64,000 bases of DNA from NCBI GenBank assembly GCA_013822245.1, contig PNKE01000014.1, forward strand, positions 124,001-188,000, in the 5' to 3' direction. The first letter of the stretch is position 1. Each line of letters starts with the position of its first letter. Below are positions 33,697 through 42,142 of the stretch, piece after piece. The notes under the pieces are model-generated. The model ran no database searches. It saw only the letters and a program-made list of their open reading frames with translations, and was not told the DNA's origin. The translations under genes and the position numbers were made by a program. The stretch is from Candidatus Solibacter sp. (lineage in GTDB: Bacteria > Acidobacteriota > Terriglobia > Bryobacterales > Bryobacteraceae).

Positions 33697-34863
33697 TCAG
33701 CCCCGCAGCCCCGCCTGCCGCCTGACGCTGCTCCACACCGGCGCCATCACGATCAAACACGCCACCGCCGGCCCCAGGATCACCCTGACATCGTTCGTGC
33801 TCGCCGACATCCACCCAGCCACCCATGGCACGATCGCCCCTCCAGCCGACGCCGCGGCAAACACCGGCGGACCCAATCTCCGCGCCTCGGCCGGAAACGC
33901 CGCCTGCAAAACTGAAATCGCATTCGGAAACACCGGTCCGAAAAACAGCCCGGCCAGCGCCGCGCAGATCGCGATGCCGAGCGTCGTCGAACCCAGCGCC
34001 AGCGTCGCCGCCGCCACCGGAGCGCCCACCAGCAACACCCGCATCAACCGCGCCACCGTATACCTTCTCAGCAGCACCGCCGCCAATCCGCGACCCGCCA
34101 TCATCGCCCCCCAATAGGCCGACAGCGGCAACGCCTCCATGCCCGAATGCGCCCCCGCACGCCGCATCGCCATGGTCGGCAACCACCCCGAAAGCGTCGT
34201 CTCCGCGCCCACATACAGGAACAGCAGGATCGCCACGGTCCACTGGAACCGCCGCCTCGACTCGCCCCGCTCCCCCGTCCGCGGATGCGCCGCCGGCACC
34301 GTCCTGAACAACACCACCGCGCACACCACCGCCATCATGCCCATCATGCCCGCCACCCCGGCAAGCCCATACGCGTCCCGCAGCCACGCCACCGCCGGCG
34401 GCCCGGCCACCGCCCCAGACCCGCCGCACACATTCAACAGATTCAACCGCGACGCGCTGCGCTCCCCCGACGTCTCGGCCACCAACAAATTCGACGCCGG
34501 AATCACCAGCCCCAGCCCAAATCCGATCAGCAGAATCCCCATCGCCACCGCCGCCGTCGACGGCGCCGCCATCATCGCCGCCCCAACGCCCACCAGCCCA
34601 TACCCCGTGCACAACATCCGCCTGTAGCCCCAACGCTCCAGCACCCGCCCGCAGGCGATCGCCCCCACCGCCGCGCCCCCAAACAGCGCCGTGATCATCG
34701 CCCCCGACCCGCCGTCGCCCAACTCCAACCGCCGCCCCAGCAACGGCAGCAGCGGCCCCAGCATCGTGCTGCTCACCCCGCTCAGCAGGAACGCAACGAA
34801 CACCGGCAGCATCGCCGCCGGCCTGCCTGTCCCCGCACCGATGTCCGCCTTCGATTCAGCCAA
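33697..34863 (-). CDS. MFS transporter
   Basis: The protein has up to 388 residues with about 12 hydrophobic helices. LGPLLPLLGRRLELGDGGSG and the loop CGRVLERWGYRRMLCTGYGL match the MFS helix 2-3 signature (GxLaDrxGrkxxl). A second basic loop (AVLLRRYTVARLMRVLL) lies in the C-terminal half. The apparent start is a TTG at 34863 without a ribosome site; ATG 34812 (MLPVFVAFLLSG) is an alternative. It is divergent from the Gfo/Idh/MocA gene, so it might transport the related sugar, but the substrate is not indicated by sequence. Confidence 0.82.
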   Translation of the reverse strand: MAESKADIGAGTGRPAAMLPVFVAFLLSGVSSTMLGPLLPLLGRRLELGDGGSGAMITALFGGAAVGAIACGRVLERWGYRRMLCTGYGLVGVGAAMMAAPSTAAVAMGILLIGFGLGLVIPASNLLVAETSGERSASRLNLLNVCGGSGAVAGPPAVAWLRDAYGLAGVAGMMGMMAVVCAVVLFRTVPAAHPRTGERGESRRRFQWTVAILLFLYVGAETTLSGWLPTMAMRRAGAHSGMEALPLSAYWGAMMAGRGLAAVLLRRYTVARLMRVLLVGAPVAAATLALGSTTLGIAICAALAGLFFGPVFPNAISVLQAAFPAEARRLGPPVFAAASAGGAIVPWVAGWMSASTNDVRVILGPAVACLIVMAPVWSSVRRQAGLRG

Positions 34864-34947
34864 ACATCAAGTCTACCAAGCCGCTTTTTGCCGTCTCGAA
34901 GGTGATCGAATGGAATGGACTCCTGATAGACTGGTCCCGTCAACGCC

Positions 34948-36321
34948 ATGTCACCCGCGAAGTCCAACCTCACCCGCCGCGCCGCCCTCGGCGTCTTCTC
35001 CATCGTTCCGGCCCACGTCCTGGGCAAGACAGCGCCGTCCAACCTCGTCCAGATCGCCCAGATCGGCTGCGGACGCATCGCCCGCGCCATGGAGTTCCCG
35101 GGCCTGCTCCGCAACTCCGATTCAGCCCGCATCGTCGCCGTCTGCGATCTCGACACCGTCCGCCTCGCCGACGCCAAGGCCCACCTCGAAAGGATCTACG
35201 CATCCAAGTACGGCGAAAACTACACCAAAGTGAAGACCTACGCCGACTACCACGAAATGTTGAAGGACCCCTCCATCGACGCCGTCGCCATCTCCACTCC
35301 TGACCACTGGCACGCCCAGCCCACCATCGAAGCCGCCCTCGCCGGCAAGGACGTCTTTCTCCAGAAACCCGCCTCTCTCACCATCGCCGAAGGCCGCCTC
35401 ATGGCCGATACCATCTCAAAGACCGGCCGCATCTTCCAGCAAGGCTCCCAGCAGCGCTCCGACCCGGCCTTCCGCCTGGCCTGCGAACTCGTCCGCAACG
35501 GCCGTATCGGCAAAGTCCTCGAAGTCTTCGTCGGCCTGCCCACCGACCCTGCCGGCGGCAACCCCGCCCCCATGCCCGTGCCGTCGAACCTCAACTATGA
35601 CGCCTGGCTCGGCGTCACTCCAGTCATGCCCTACTGCGAGGAACGCGTCCATCCCCAGTCGCCCGACATGCGCAAGCGCTACGACCGGCCCGGCTGGCTT
35701 CGTTTGGAACAATTCGGCGCCGGCATGATCACCGGCTGGGGCGCCCACCACATCGATACCGCCCATCTCGCCATGGGCCTGGAACACTCCGGCCCCACCG
35801 AAATCGTCGCCGACGCATCGTTTCCAAAGGCTGGCCTCTGGGACGTCCACGGCTCCTATCACGTCCGCATGAAGTATCCCAATGGCGCCACCATGTTCAT
35901 CAGCGACAAGTTCGAAAACGGCGTCCGTTTCATCGGCGAGCAAGGCTGGATCTGGGTCACCCGCGGCCGCTACACCCCTGGGCAGGGCAACAGCCGCACC
36001 GTCGCCGCCAGCGACGAACGCTGGCTCAAGGAAGGCATCCGGTCCGGCGAAATCCGCCTCCATGTCAGCCCGAAAAACGACCACCACCTCGACTGGATCG
36101 ACGCCATCAAGGCCCGCCGTCCCGCCGTCGCCCCAGCCGAGGACGGCCACCGGTCGTGTTCGGCCTGCCTGCTGGCCCACGCCGCCATGAAGACCGGCCG
36201 CACCCTCAAGTGGGATCTCAAAGCCGAACGCTTCATCGGCGACGACGAAGCCAACAAGCTGCTCGCCCGCCCCGAACGCGCCCCCTATGGCGCCGCCCGC
36301 GTCCTGGCCGCCCACAAATAG
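34948..36321 (+). CDS. Exported Gfo/Idh/MocA-family oxidoreductase
   Basis: The 457-residue protein begins with a twin-arginine-like region (NLTRRAALGVFSIVPAHVLG). The Rossmann part shows IAQIGCGRIARAMEFPGL (NAD-binding glycine motif), IVAVCDLDTVRLADAKAHLE and VAISTPDHWHAQPTIEAALA. The catalytic lysine motif is FLQKPASLTIAEG, with Gln in place of the common Glu of EKP. GWGAHHIDTAHLAMGLEHSG is the C-terminal substrate motif. Such secreted enzymes oxidise or reduce sugars with tightly bound NAD(P). It could form the 3-keto sugar used by the DUF1080 protein upstream. Confidence 0.88.
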   Translation: MSPAKSNLTRRAALGVFSIVPAHVLGKTAPSNLVQIAQIGCGRIARAMEFPGLLRNSDSARIVAVCDLDTVRLADAKAHLERIYASKYGENYTKVKTYADYHEMLKDPSIDAVAISTPDHWHAQPTIEAALAGKDVFLQKPASLTIAEGRLMADTISKTGRIFQQGSQQRSDPAFRLACELVRNGRIGKVLEVFVGLPTDPAGGNPAPMPVPSNLNYDAWLGVTPVMPYCEERVHPQSPDMRKRYDRPGWLRLEQFGAGMITGWGAHHIDTAHLAMGLEHSGPTEIVADASFPKAGLWDVHGSYHVRMKYPNGATMFISDKFENGVRFIGEQGWIWVTRGRYTPGQGNSRTVAASDERWLKEGIRSGEIRLHVSPKNDHHLDWIDAIKARRPAVAPAEDGHRSCSACLLAHAAMKTGRTLKWDLKAERFIGDDEANKLLARPERAPYGAARVLAAHK

Positions 36322-36621
36322 TCGCCGCACCATCGCCCGCCTGCCTGGACCGGCGTCAAAACTCCGCGCCAGATTGCAATTCCGGCGTACCGGAACCGCA
36401 GCACGGTTGCCTGTCAGCCCGTGGTCGCCCGAACCAGATCACTTGCCGTGAGGGCAGGGCGGGAGGAGGAAGTTGATGCTCTTCATCCACGACGACGGCC
36501 AACCGCGCTATCGCGGCAGGCGAGTTGCTGACCAAAGGGACTTCCTCCACGCGCCTGCTATGGTCAACCCGGATTACAAAAGGTGTGGCGGCGCGAGGAG
36601 AACTTGAGGCGGGTAGAGACG
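36322..36621. other. Gene-poor stretch with one doubtful 43-codon frame
   Basis: No established gene lies here. A frame from ATG 36476 to TGA 36607 would encode 43 residues (begins MLFIHDDGQPRYRGRR) and is preceded by GGGAGGAGGAAG, an excellent ribosome site. The predicted peptide is basic and has no recognised motif or signal sequence, so I do not call it as a gene. Confidence 0.3.
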
Positions 36622-36653
36622 GAAAAAGGGCGCGAACTTCATTGTCCGCGCCC
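36622..36653 (-). terminator. Intrinsic terminator of the DksA-like gene
   Basis: On the minus strand GGGCGCGGAC and GTTCGCGCCC form a 10-base-pair stem (one internal mismatch) with a six-base loop, followed by TTTTTCC. It starts 33 bases after the stop of the DksA-like gene and is one of the few hairpins in this window with a proper U run. Confidence 0.8.
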
Positions 36654-36685
36654 TGAAAGATCGACGGAGCTTGCTGAACTTAGGC

Positions 36686-37063
36686 CTAGGCCACCATCAA
36701 CTCTTCGAGTACGTCGAGGTTCTCTTCCTTGGCCCGGTCAGCCAGTTCCTGGCAGGTGATGCAGAACGGGGTCCACGGGACCGCGTTCAGCCGTTTGGGG
36801 TTAATGTCTTCGTCGCAGTGCACGCACACGCCGTAACTGCCGTCGTTGAGGCGCCGCAGCGCGGCCCGCACGTTCCGCAGCAGTTGCGAATCACGGTCGA
36901 GGTTGCGAATTGCCAGTTCACGCTCGGCCGCATGTTGCACTTCGTCCAGTGCGTCAGGCGATTTCTCGATGGCGATGCCGTCGCGATCACGCACCGACTG
37001 GCTCAATTCGGCCAGCTTGGTCTCCAGCATCTGCCGGTATTTGTTCAGCTCCGTTTTGGTCAT
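36686..37063 (-). CDS. TraR/DksA-family zinc-finger regulator
   Basis: The 125-residue protein has an N-terminal coiled coil (MTKTELNKYRQMLETKLAEL, SPDALDEVQHAAERELAIRN) and a C-terminal C4 zinc finger (YGVCVHCDEDINPKRL, then WTPFCITCQELADRAKEE). Family members enter the RNA polymerase secondary channel and modulate initiation, often with ppGpp. The DxxDA tip motif of true DksA is represented by SPDALDE, so activity similar to DksA is plausible. GGAGG precedes the start. It stands alone with its own terminator. Confidence 0.88.
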   Translation of the reverse strand: MTKTELNKYRQMLETKLAELSQSVRDRDGIAIEKSPDALDEVQHAAERELAIRNLDRDSQLLRNVRAALRRLNDGSYGVCVHCDEDINPKRLNAVPWTPFCITCQELADRAKEENLDVLEELMVA

Positions 37064-37675
37064 TTCTCTTCTGCCTCCAGTCTTCTCAGCGGTCCGCCGG
37101 TCAGCGGCCGCTCTTCGTCATATAGTCGGTTTCGGCGTCAGTTCCTCTCACGGGTTCTAGACGCTGCATCCAGCCTCAATGTTCCATGATCTTAGCGACT
37201 GCTACTCAGATTACCTGTAGTTTGCAATCCCTAGAATTCAGAACGCCGTAAGTCAGGCGGGCTACCGAGCAACCGTCTAGGATATCACATCGTAAGCAAT
37301 TTGGGGGCCAGTCTGACGATTATCTTCCACCCGCCAGTTGGATCCAGCTTCCAGCCTCATCCGCTTCAAGGCCTCTGCTGCCCTGTCCTGTTTGTTCAAA
37401 GAACATCATGCGAGCCAGCATGTTACTCCAACTCATCGGCCGGCGCAACCCATTTCATTAGCGTTGTAAAGGTACAGACGGCATTATTCCGGGAAAGTTT
37501 CACATTCTTGATCAACTTTCATCATTCTTGCCGTTTTTGTTCGGCTACCGGCCTGCTGAAGGACTCGCGCCCGTCCGCGCCATCAGGCCTCGCCTTTTCC
37601 CGCCTCGCTTTCCCGGCGGGTGATTGGGCCCGGCCGGCCGCGCGCTGCCTGCAATTGGCGCCTGCCAGCAGCCTG
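37064..37675. other. 612-base intergenic region of lower GC
   Basis: No reading frame here has coding character: a 150-codon plus-strand frame at 37301-37753 runs into the opposite gene and has non-typical codon use. The region is AT-richer between about 37160 and 37560. GAAAGTT at 37493-37499 and AACTTTC at 37514-37520 form a small inverted repeat. It must contain the promoter of the DksA-like gene (reading left). I see no tRNA or known RNA fold, though a small RNA cannot be excluded. Confidence 0.4.
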
Positions 37676-39538
37676 CTAGCGCTGCGCCCAGCCGATCTGC
37701 CCAAAGTGCAACCCCAACTCACGCCACCCACCCGGTTCCTTGTATGTCCTTGAAACCTCTATCTCCACCGCCACCTCGCTCCGCCCCCGCAACGCCTCCG
37801 GCGACGCAAACAGGAACTCAAAAGATAGGTTCTTCGCCGTGATCGTCCCCCCGCCCATCTCCAGCCCCCCTGCCCATACTCTCACCTCCACCGGCCCATC
37901 CTTCACGCACACCTCCGGCAGATACCCTGCCACCCTCAACCGAACCTCCCCATCACCCGGCCCCGCCAGATACACCACCGCCCGCTTGCCCATCCACCTC
38001 GCCCCAACCTCCACCGGATGCCACCCCTCCCCCAGGTCCTGCTCCGCCACCACGCCTGAGAAATTCAGCATCCTCGGCCGCGTCTCCAGCCAGTGCTCCG
38101 GAATCGACTTCGCATAGGCCCGTGTGATGTTGCGCAGCGCCTTTTCTTCTATTCCGTAAACAACCGCCCGTCCCCACAGGACGTCCCGCGCCGCCTCCAC
38201 CCTCGACGCGATCGTCGGCCCCATATCCCCCAACTCCGGATACGCCTGAATCCTCGCCGCCGCGTCCGGCGCGATGAACACTTCGTTCAGCCCCAGCAGC
38301 TTGTGCGGACCATCGAAAAACCCGCCCCAATAGGTCGCCGTGTCCATCCCGGTCAGCAGCACCTTCTTGCCCGGATGCACCTGCGCGATCCGCTCCAGCC
38401 CCTCGAACAGCACCTTCAGCTTCGCCCCGCGCTCCAGATGCCACCGTTCGGCCGCCCGTGTCACCTGATAGGCAAACGCCAACTGCACCACCACCACCGC
38501 CGCCGCGGCGATCGCCCACCGCCTGTTGCCGCTCGCCAGCAGGCTCGCTACCGCCATCGCCAGTCCGGCGGCCGGGATCGCCAGATAGTAAGTCGAGAAA
38601 TGGTCCCTCAACGGCAGCACCGGGCCAATTGTCGCCGCAAACCACATCAACCCGAACGCCGGCGTCCGGTGCCCTTTCCGCCAGGCCGCGCCCGCCACAG
38701 CCAACAACACGATGCCCGCCACCCACGCCCCCGGCGCCCACCCCCACTCCGGCAGCCGCCACGGGCCCAACGTCCGCCCTCCGGCCAGCGCCGTGCCGAA
38801 ATAGCGCACCAGCGTCGATCCCATCTCCAGGTTCCAGTGCATGGCATACGGCCCTTCAGCGGGCTTTGCCGCCACCGCCTGATGCAAAACGAAATACAGC
38901 CCCGACACCGCCCAATACGGCAGCGTCCGTTTCCACTGCCAGGGCGCATACAGCAGGCACCACGCCGTCGCCAGGGCGGGGAAGACCAGATTGATCTCCA
39001 GCGCCCCGAAGCCCAGCACAAACACACCCATCGCGCTCCAGGTCCGCCCAACGCCCGGCCTCTCCGCGGCCCGGATGAACAACGTCAGCGCCGCCAACAG
39101 GAAAAATCCGCAAAGAATCTGGTTATACGTCGACAACCAGCTCATCGGCGTTCCCAGACCCGGACTGATCACCCACAACATCGGCGCCAGCCCCGCGGCG
39201 ATCCGAGATCCGGTCAATCGCAGCATCAGCGAGGCCATCAGCCACAGCGACCCGATCTGCGTCAACGCCACCAGCGCGTGCATCGGCCGCGGGTCCATCC
39301 CGAACAGCCCGTACCCGGCCAGGAAAAACGCCCTCTCCGACCACGGCCGGATCGTCCCCTGCGCCTGCGGCGTGAACAGCAGTCCCGGCAGATCGCTCCA
39401 TGAATTGAACTGCCGCCATTGCAGCAGCCACGCGAAATCGTCCTGCTGGAACCAGCTGCTTAACCCGTGCCGGTAGACGATCAGCATCAGCACCGGCGGC
39501 AAGATCCACGGCCACCACAGCCGCAATCGCTCCATCAT
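37676..39538 (-). CDS. Large multi-pass membrane protein (glycosyltransferase-C-like) with extracytoplasmic tail
   Basis: The protein has 620 residues. About ten hydrophobic helices occupy residues 1-370. An early acidic pair in a loop (WFQQDDFAWLLQW) is reminiscent of the DD/DE motif in the first periplasmic loop of GT-C glycosyltransferases (PMT/ArnT-like). The C-terminal 250 residues are soluble (HPGKKVLLTGMDTATYWGGF and a beta-rich end). It may transfer a lipid-linked sugar, but catalytic assignment is only an inference. Its ATG overlaps the stop of the lipoprotein gene upstream, so both are one operon. Confidence 0.6.
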   Translation of the reverse strand: MMERLRLWWPWILPPVLMLIVYRHGLSSWFQQDDFAWLLQWRQFNSWSDLPGLLFTPQAQGTIRPWSERAFFLAGYGLFGMDPRPMHALVALTQIGSLWLMASLMLRLTGSRIAAGLAPMLWVISPGLGTPMSWLSTYNQILCGFFLLAALTLFIRAAERPGVGRTWSAMGVFVLGFGALEINLVFPALATAWCLLYAPWQWKRTLPYWAVSGLYFVLHQAVAAKPAEGPYAMHWNLEMGSTLVRYFGTALAGGRTLGPWRLPEWGWAPGAWVAGIVLLAVAGAAWRKGHRTPAFGLMWFAATIGPVLPLRDHFSTYYLAIPAAGLAMAVASLLASGNRRWAIAAAAVVVVQLAFAYQVTRAAERWHLERGAKLKVLFEGLERIAQVHPGKKVLLTGMDTATYWGGFFDGPHKLLGLNEVFIAPDAAARIQAYPELGDMGPTIASRVEAARDVLWGRAVVYGIEEKALRNITRAYAKSIPEHWLETRPRMLNFSGVVAEQDLGEGWHPVEVGARWMGKRAVVYLAGPGDGEVRLRVAGYLPEVCVKDGPVEVRVWAGGLEMGGGTITAKNLSFEFLFASPEALRGRSEVAVEIEVSRTYKEPGGWRELGLHFGQIGWAQR

Positions 39539-40056
39539 GGCTCGATGAACCCGATCGACACCACGATCAAGCCGAACTCCCGCGCTTCGCCGCCTTGCCT
39601 GCCTGTCTTGTCGAGCTCAAACTCGACCACTACGGCATCCTCCCCCAGCGCCTCCTTCGGCACGGCGAACAGCACGCTCTGTTGACCCGCCGCCGTCAGC
39701 CTCCGCGGCTCCAACGCCCGCCCGTTCAGCTTCACGCCCACCGTCAGCGGCAGCAACTGAGCGGCAATCACATCCGCCACCGCGCACTTCAGCTCCAGCC
39801 TCGCCCCCTTCATCCGCCCGGCCAGCGGCGTCCCCAGGCTCACCGAAAACCTCTTCTCCGTCCACCGCCAAGCATTGCTCTCGGTCTGCCCGAACCCGTT
39901 CAGGATCTGCGACTCGTCCCTCGGCTCGCCCATCGACACCATCGAAGCCAGCTCAGACGGCTCTTCGATCGTCGCCGACGGGTTCGGCCGCCGGTACGTA
40001 TTGCACCCGGCCAGCGGCGCCAGCGCCAGCAAGTAAATGAACTTCAGCCGCCGCAC
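39535..40056 (-). CDS. Small lipoprotein of unknown function
   Basis: The product is 173 residues from a GTG at 40056, which has GGAGGTGA in front. KFIYLLALAPLAGCNTYRRP is a lipoprotein signal with the LAGC lipobox. The mature part is beta-rich (ARLELKCAVADVIAAQLLPL, LTVGVKLNGRALEPRRL, VVVEFELDKTG), like a carbohydrate-binding or jelly-roll fold. It overlaps the oxidoreductase gene by 13 bases and the membrane-protein gene by 4 bases. A related beta-rich segment occurs at the end of the neighbouring membrane protein (RTYKEPGGWRELGLHFGQIG), so the two may be paralogous domains. Confidence 0.6.
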   Translation of the reverse strand: MRRLKFIYLLALAPLAGCNTYRRPNPSATIEEPSELASMVSMGEPRDESQILNGFGQTESNAWRWTEKRFSVSLGTPLAGRMKGARLELKCAVADVIAAQLLPLTVGVKLNGRALEPRRLTAAGQQSVLFAVPKEALGEDAVVVEFELDKTGRQGGEAREFGLIVVSIGFIEP

Positions 40057-42074
40057 GCTCTCACCTCCACCAGGCAATTGTAGAACGCCGGTCCTTCCCC
40101 CAGATCCGTGAACCTGTCTGATATCAGCCTGTTCACGTTCACCCCCCACCTCACCATCGGCGCCCTCACCACCCCGGGCCTCGTATACTCGCCCAGCGCC
40201 GCCGTCAACCTGACCGCTCCGCGCCCGTTATAAACCTCCACCGCCTGCCCGTCGGTAATCCCTCGCGCCCGCGCATCGTCGGGGTGAATCTCGACCACCG
40301 ACGTCTGCGCGTCCACGTCCTCCCTGTGCCCAAACGAACTGTTCAGCGAATCGTGGCTCTTCGACGAAACCAGTTCCAGCCCGTACTCGCCCGCCATCGC
40401 CCCCAACCTCGACTCCACCGGCGGCACATACTCCAGATCCGCGCCCGATATATTCGCCCGCCCCGACGCCGTCCTGAACCCGCCCTCCGCAAACGGCCGC
40501 TCCGGCACGTTCAACCGGATCGAATGCTCATCCACGAGCCGTTCCCACGTGATCCCATCGAGAAACGCCGACGGCGTATCCAGCGCCGCCCTCACCATCT
40601 CCTCCGTCCCATCCTCGAAACACGGCTCCGTGAACCCCATCCTGCGCGCCAGTTCGCGGAAAACATCCGCGTTCGGCCTGCACCCCTCCGGCGGCTCGGC
40701 CGCCTTCAACGCCAACTGCAAATGGTAATGCCCATAGGCCAGGTACAGGTCGTCATGCTCGATGAACATCGTCGCCGGCAGCACGTAGTCGGCAAACCGC
40801 GCCGTATCGGTCATGAAGTGGTCCAGCACCACCGTGAACAGATCCTCCCTGGCAAACCCTTCATGCACCAGCCGCTGGTTCGGAGCGATCGCCGCCGGAT
40901 TCGAGTTGTAGACCACCATCGCCTTCACCGGCGGATCGACAGTCCCGGTCAGTACCCGCCCGATCTGCGACATGTTCAGCAGCCGCGCCTCGCGCCCCAA
41001 TGAGGTCTGCTGCAAGTCCGGCCGCTCCAGCGCCGCACGGTTCAGCTCGAACGCCGCCGATGTCGACAACTGCAACCCGCCGCCAAGCTCCCGCCACGCG
41101 CCCGTGATCGCCGGCAGCGCCGCAATCGCCTGCACCGCCCGGCCGCCGCGCTCGGACCGCTGCACGCCATAATTCAACCGGATCACCGCCGGCCGCGCCG
41201 TCGCATACTCCGTGGCCAGCGCCTCGACGTCCCCGGCCGCGATGCCCGTCAGGTGCGCCGTCCGCTCCGGCGTATACTCCGCCGCCAATTCAGCCAGCGA
41301 ATCGAAACCTTCCGTATACCGTTCGATGTAATCGCCGTCGGTCAGCCCTTCCCGCACGATCACATGCACCATCCCCAGCGCCAGCGCCAGATCCGACCCC
41401 GGATACGGCGCCAGGTGCACATCGGCCAGCGCCGCCACCTTCGTCCGCACCGGATCGATCACCGCCAGCCGCGCCCCCCGCCGCCGCGCCTCGACGATAA
41501 ACGGCCACAAGTGCACGTTCGTCGCCAGAATATTCGCCCCCCAGGCCACGATCAGCTTGGCGTGGACGAAATGCTCCGGCGCAGGCGCCAGCCGTGTGCC
41601 CTGCGCATTGTTCAACCCCACCGTGCCGGCCTCGGCGCAGATCGAACGGTGCAGCCTCGACGCCCCCAGCCGGTGGAAGAACCGCCTGTCCATGCCCGCG
41701 CTTTGGATCAGCCCCATCGTCCCGGCATACGAATACGGCAGAATCGATTCCGGCCCGAACTCCGCCGCCGTCCGCTTCAACCGCGCCGCAATCGCGTCCA
41801 GCGCCTCGTCCCACGCCACCGGTTCGAATTCGCCCGCGCCCTTCGCGCCCGTCCGCCGCAACGGCTGCGTCAACCGCGCCGGATGTTCCACCCGTTCCAG
41901 ATACCGCGTCACCTTCGCGCACAGGAACCCTCGCGTGATGGCGTGCTCCGGATCGCCCTGGATCCGCACCGCCTTGCCGGAGCCGGTATCAACGGTCACC
42001 AGCACGGAACACGTATCGGGGCAGTCGAGCGCGCAGGTCGACAGCCGCTTGATGAAAGTGTTTTCGTCGGGCAC
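40044..42074 (-). CDS. Molybdopterin-dependent oxidoreductase (DMSO reductase superfamily)
   Basis: The product is 676 residues from GTG 42074; the open frame continues upstream but reads through the GH51 gene. The N-terminal CALDCPDTCSVLVTV...GFLCAK is the 4Fe-4S cluster motif (C-x3-C-x3-C ... C). Cofactor-binding blocks follow: LIVAWGANILATNVHLWPFI, RLAVIDPVRTKVAALADVHL and AMVVYNSNPAAIAPNQ. The C-terminal beta barrel (VEIHPDDARARGITDGQAVE) binds molybdopterin guanine dinucleotide. No Tat signal is present, so it is cytosolic. Electron partner and substrate are unknown. Downstream lipoprotein and membrane genes overlap it, which is an unusual association. Confidence 0.88.
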   Translation of the reverse strand: MPDENTFIKRLSTCALDCPDTCSVLVTVDTGSGKAVRIQGDPEHAITRGFLCAKVTRYLERVEHPARLTQPLRRTGAKGAGEFEPVAWDEALDAIAARLKRTAAEFGPESILPYSYAGTMGLIQSAGMDRRFFHRLGASRLHRSICAEAGTVGLNNAQGTRLAPAPEHFVHAKLIVAWGANILATNVHLWPFIVEARRRGARLAVIDPVRTKVAALADVHLAPYPGSDLALALGMVHVIVREGLTDGDYIERYTEGFDSLAELAAEYTPERTAHLTGIAAGDVEALATEYATARPAVIRLNYGVQRSERGGRAVQAIAALPAITGAWRELGGGLQLSTSAAFELNRAALERPDLQQTSLGREARLLNMSQIGRVLTGTVDPPVKAMVVYNSNPAAIAPNQRLVHEGFAREDLFTVVLDHFMTDTARFADYVLPATMFIEHDDLYLAYGHYHLQLALKAAEPPEGCRPNADVFRELARRMGFTEPCFEDGTEEMVRAALDTPSAFLDGITWERLVDEHSIRLNVPERPFAEGGFRTASGRANISGADLEYVPPVESRLGAMAGEYGLELVSSKSHDSLNSSFGHREDVDAQTSVVEIHPDDARARGITDGQAVEVYNGRGAVRLTAALGEYTRPGVVRAPMVRWGVNVNRLISDRFTDLGEGPAFYNCLVEVRACGG

Positions 42075-42087
42075 GGAGACTAGTTCA

Positions 42088-42093
42088 ATTATA
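42088..42093 (-). promoter_or_regulatory. Candidate -10 box before the molybdopterin oxidoreductase
   Basis: A perfect TATAAT on the minus strand lies 13 bases upstream of the GTG at 42074. No Shine-Dalgarno is present between them. No matching -35 is visible; GCGGCC and GGCCGC just upstream (42099-42119) form a short hairpin that may terminate the GH51 gene. Confidence 0.4.
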
Positions 42094-42142
42094 CGAAGCG
42101 GCCCCGCGAAGAGGCCGCCGTGGATTTTCAGTCGAGGTGGCT

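Noticed and set aside
37301-37753. 150-codon plus-strand frame in the DksA intergenic region
   Set aside because: Amino-acid composition and codon use are not gene-like and it overlaps the end of the opposite membrane-protein gene.
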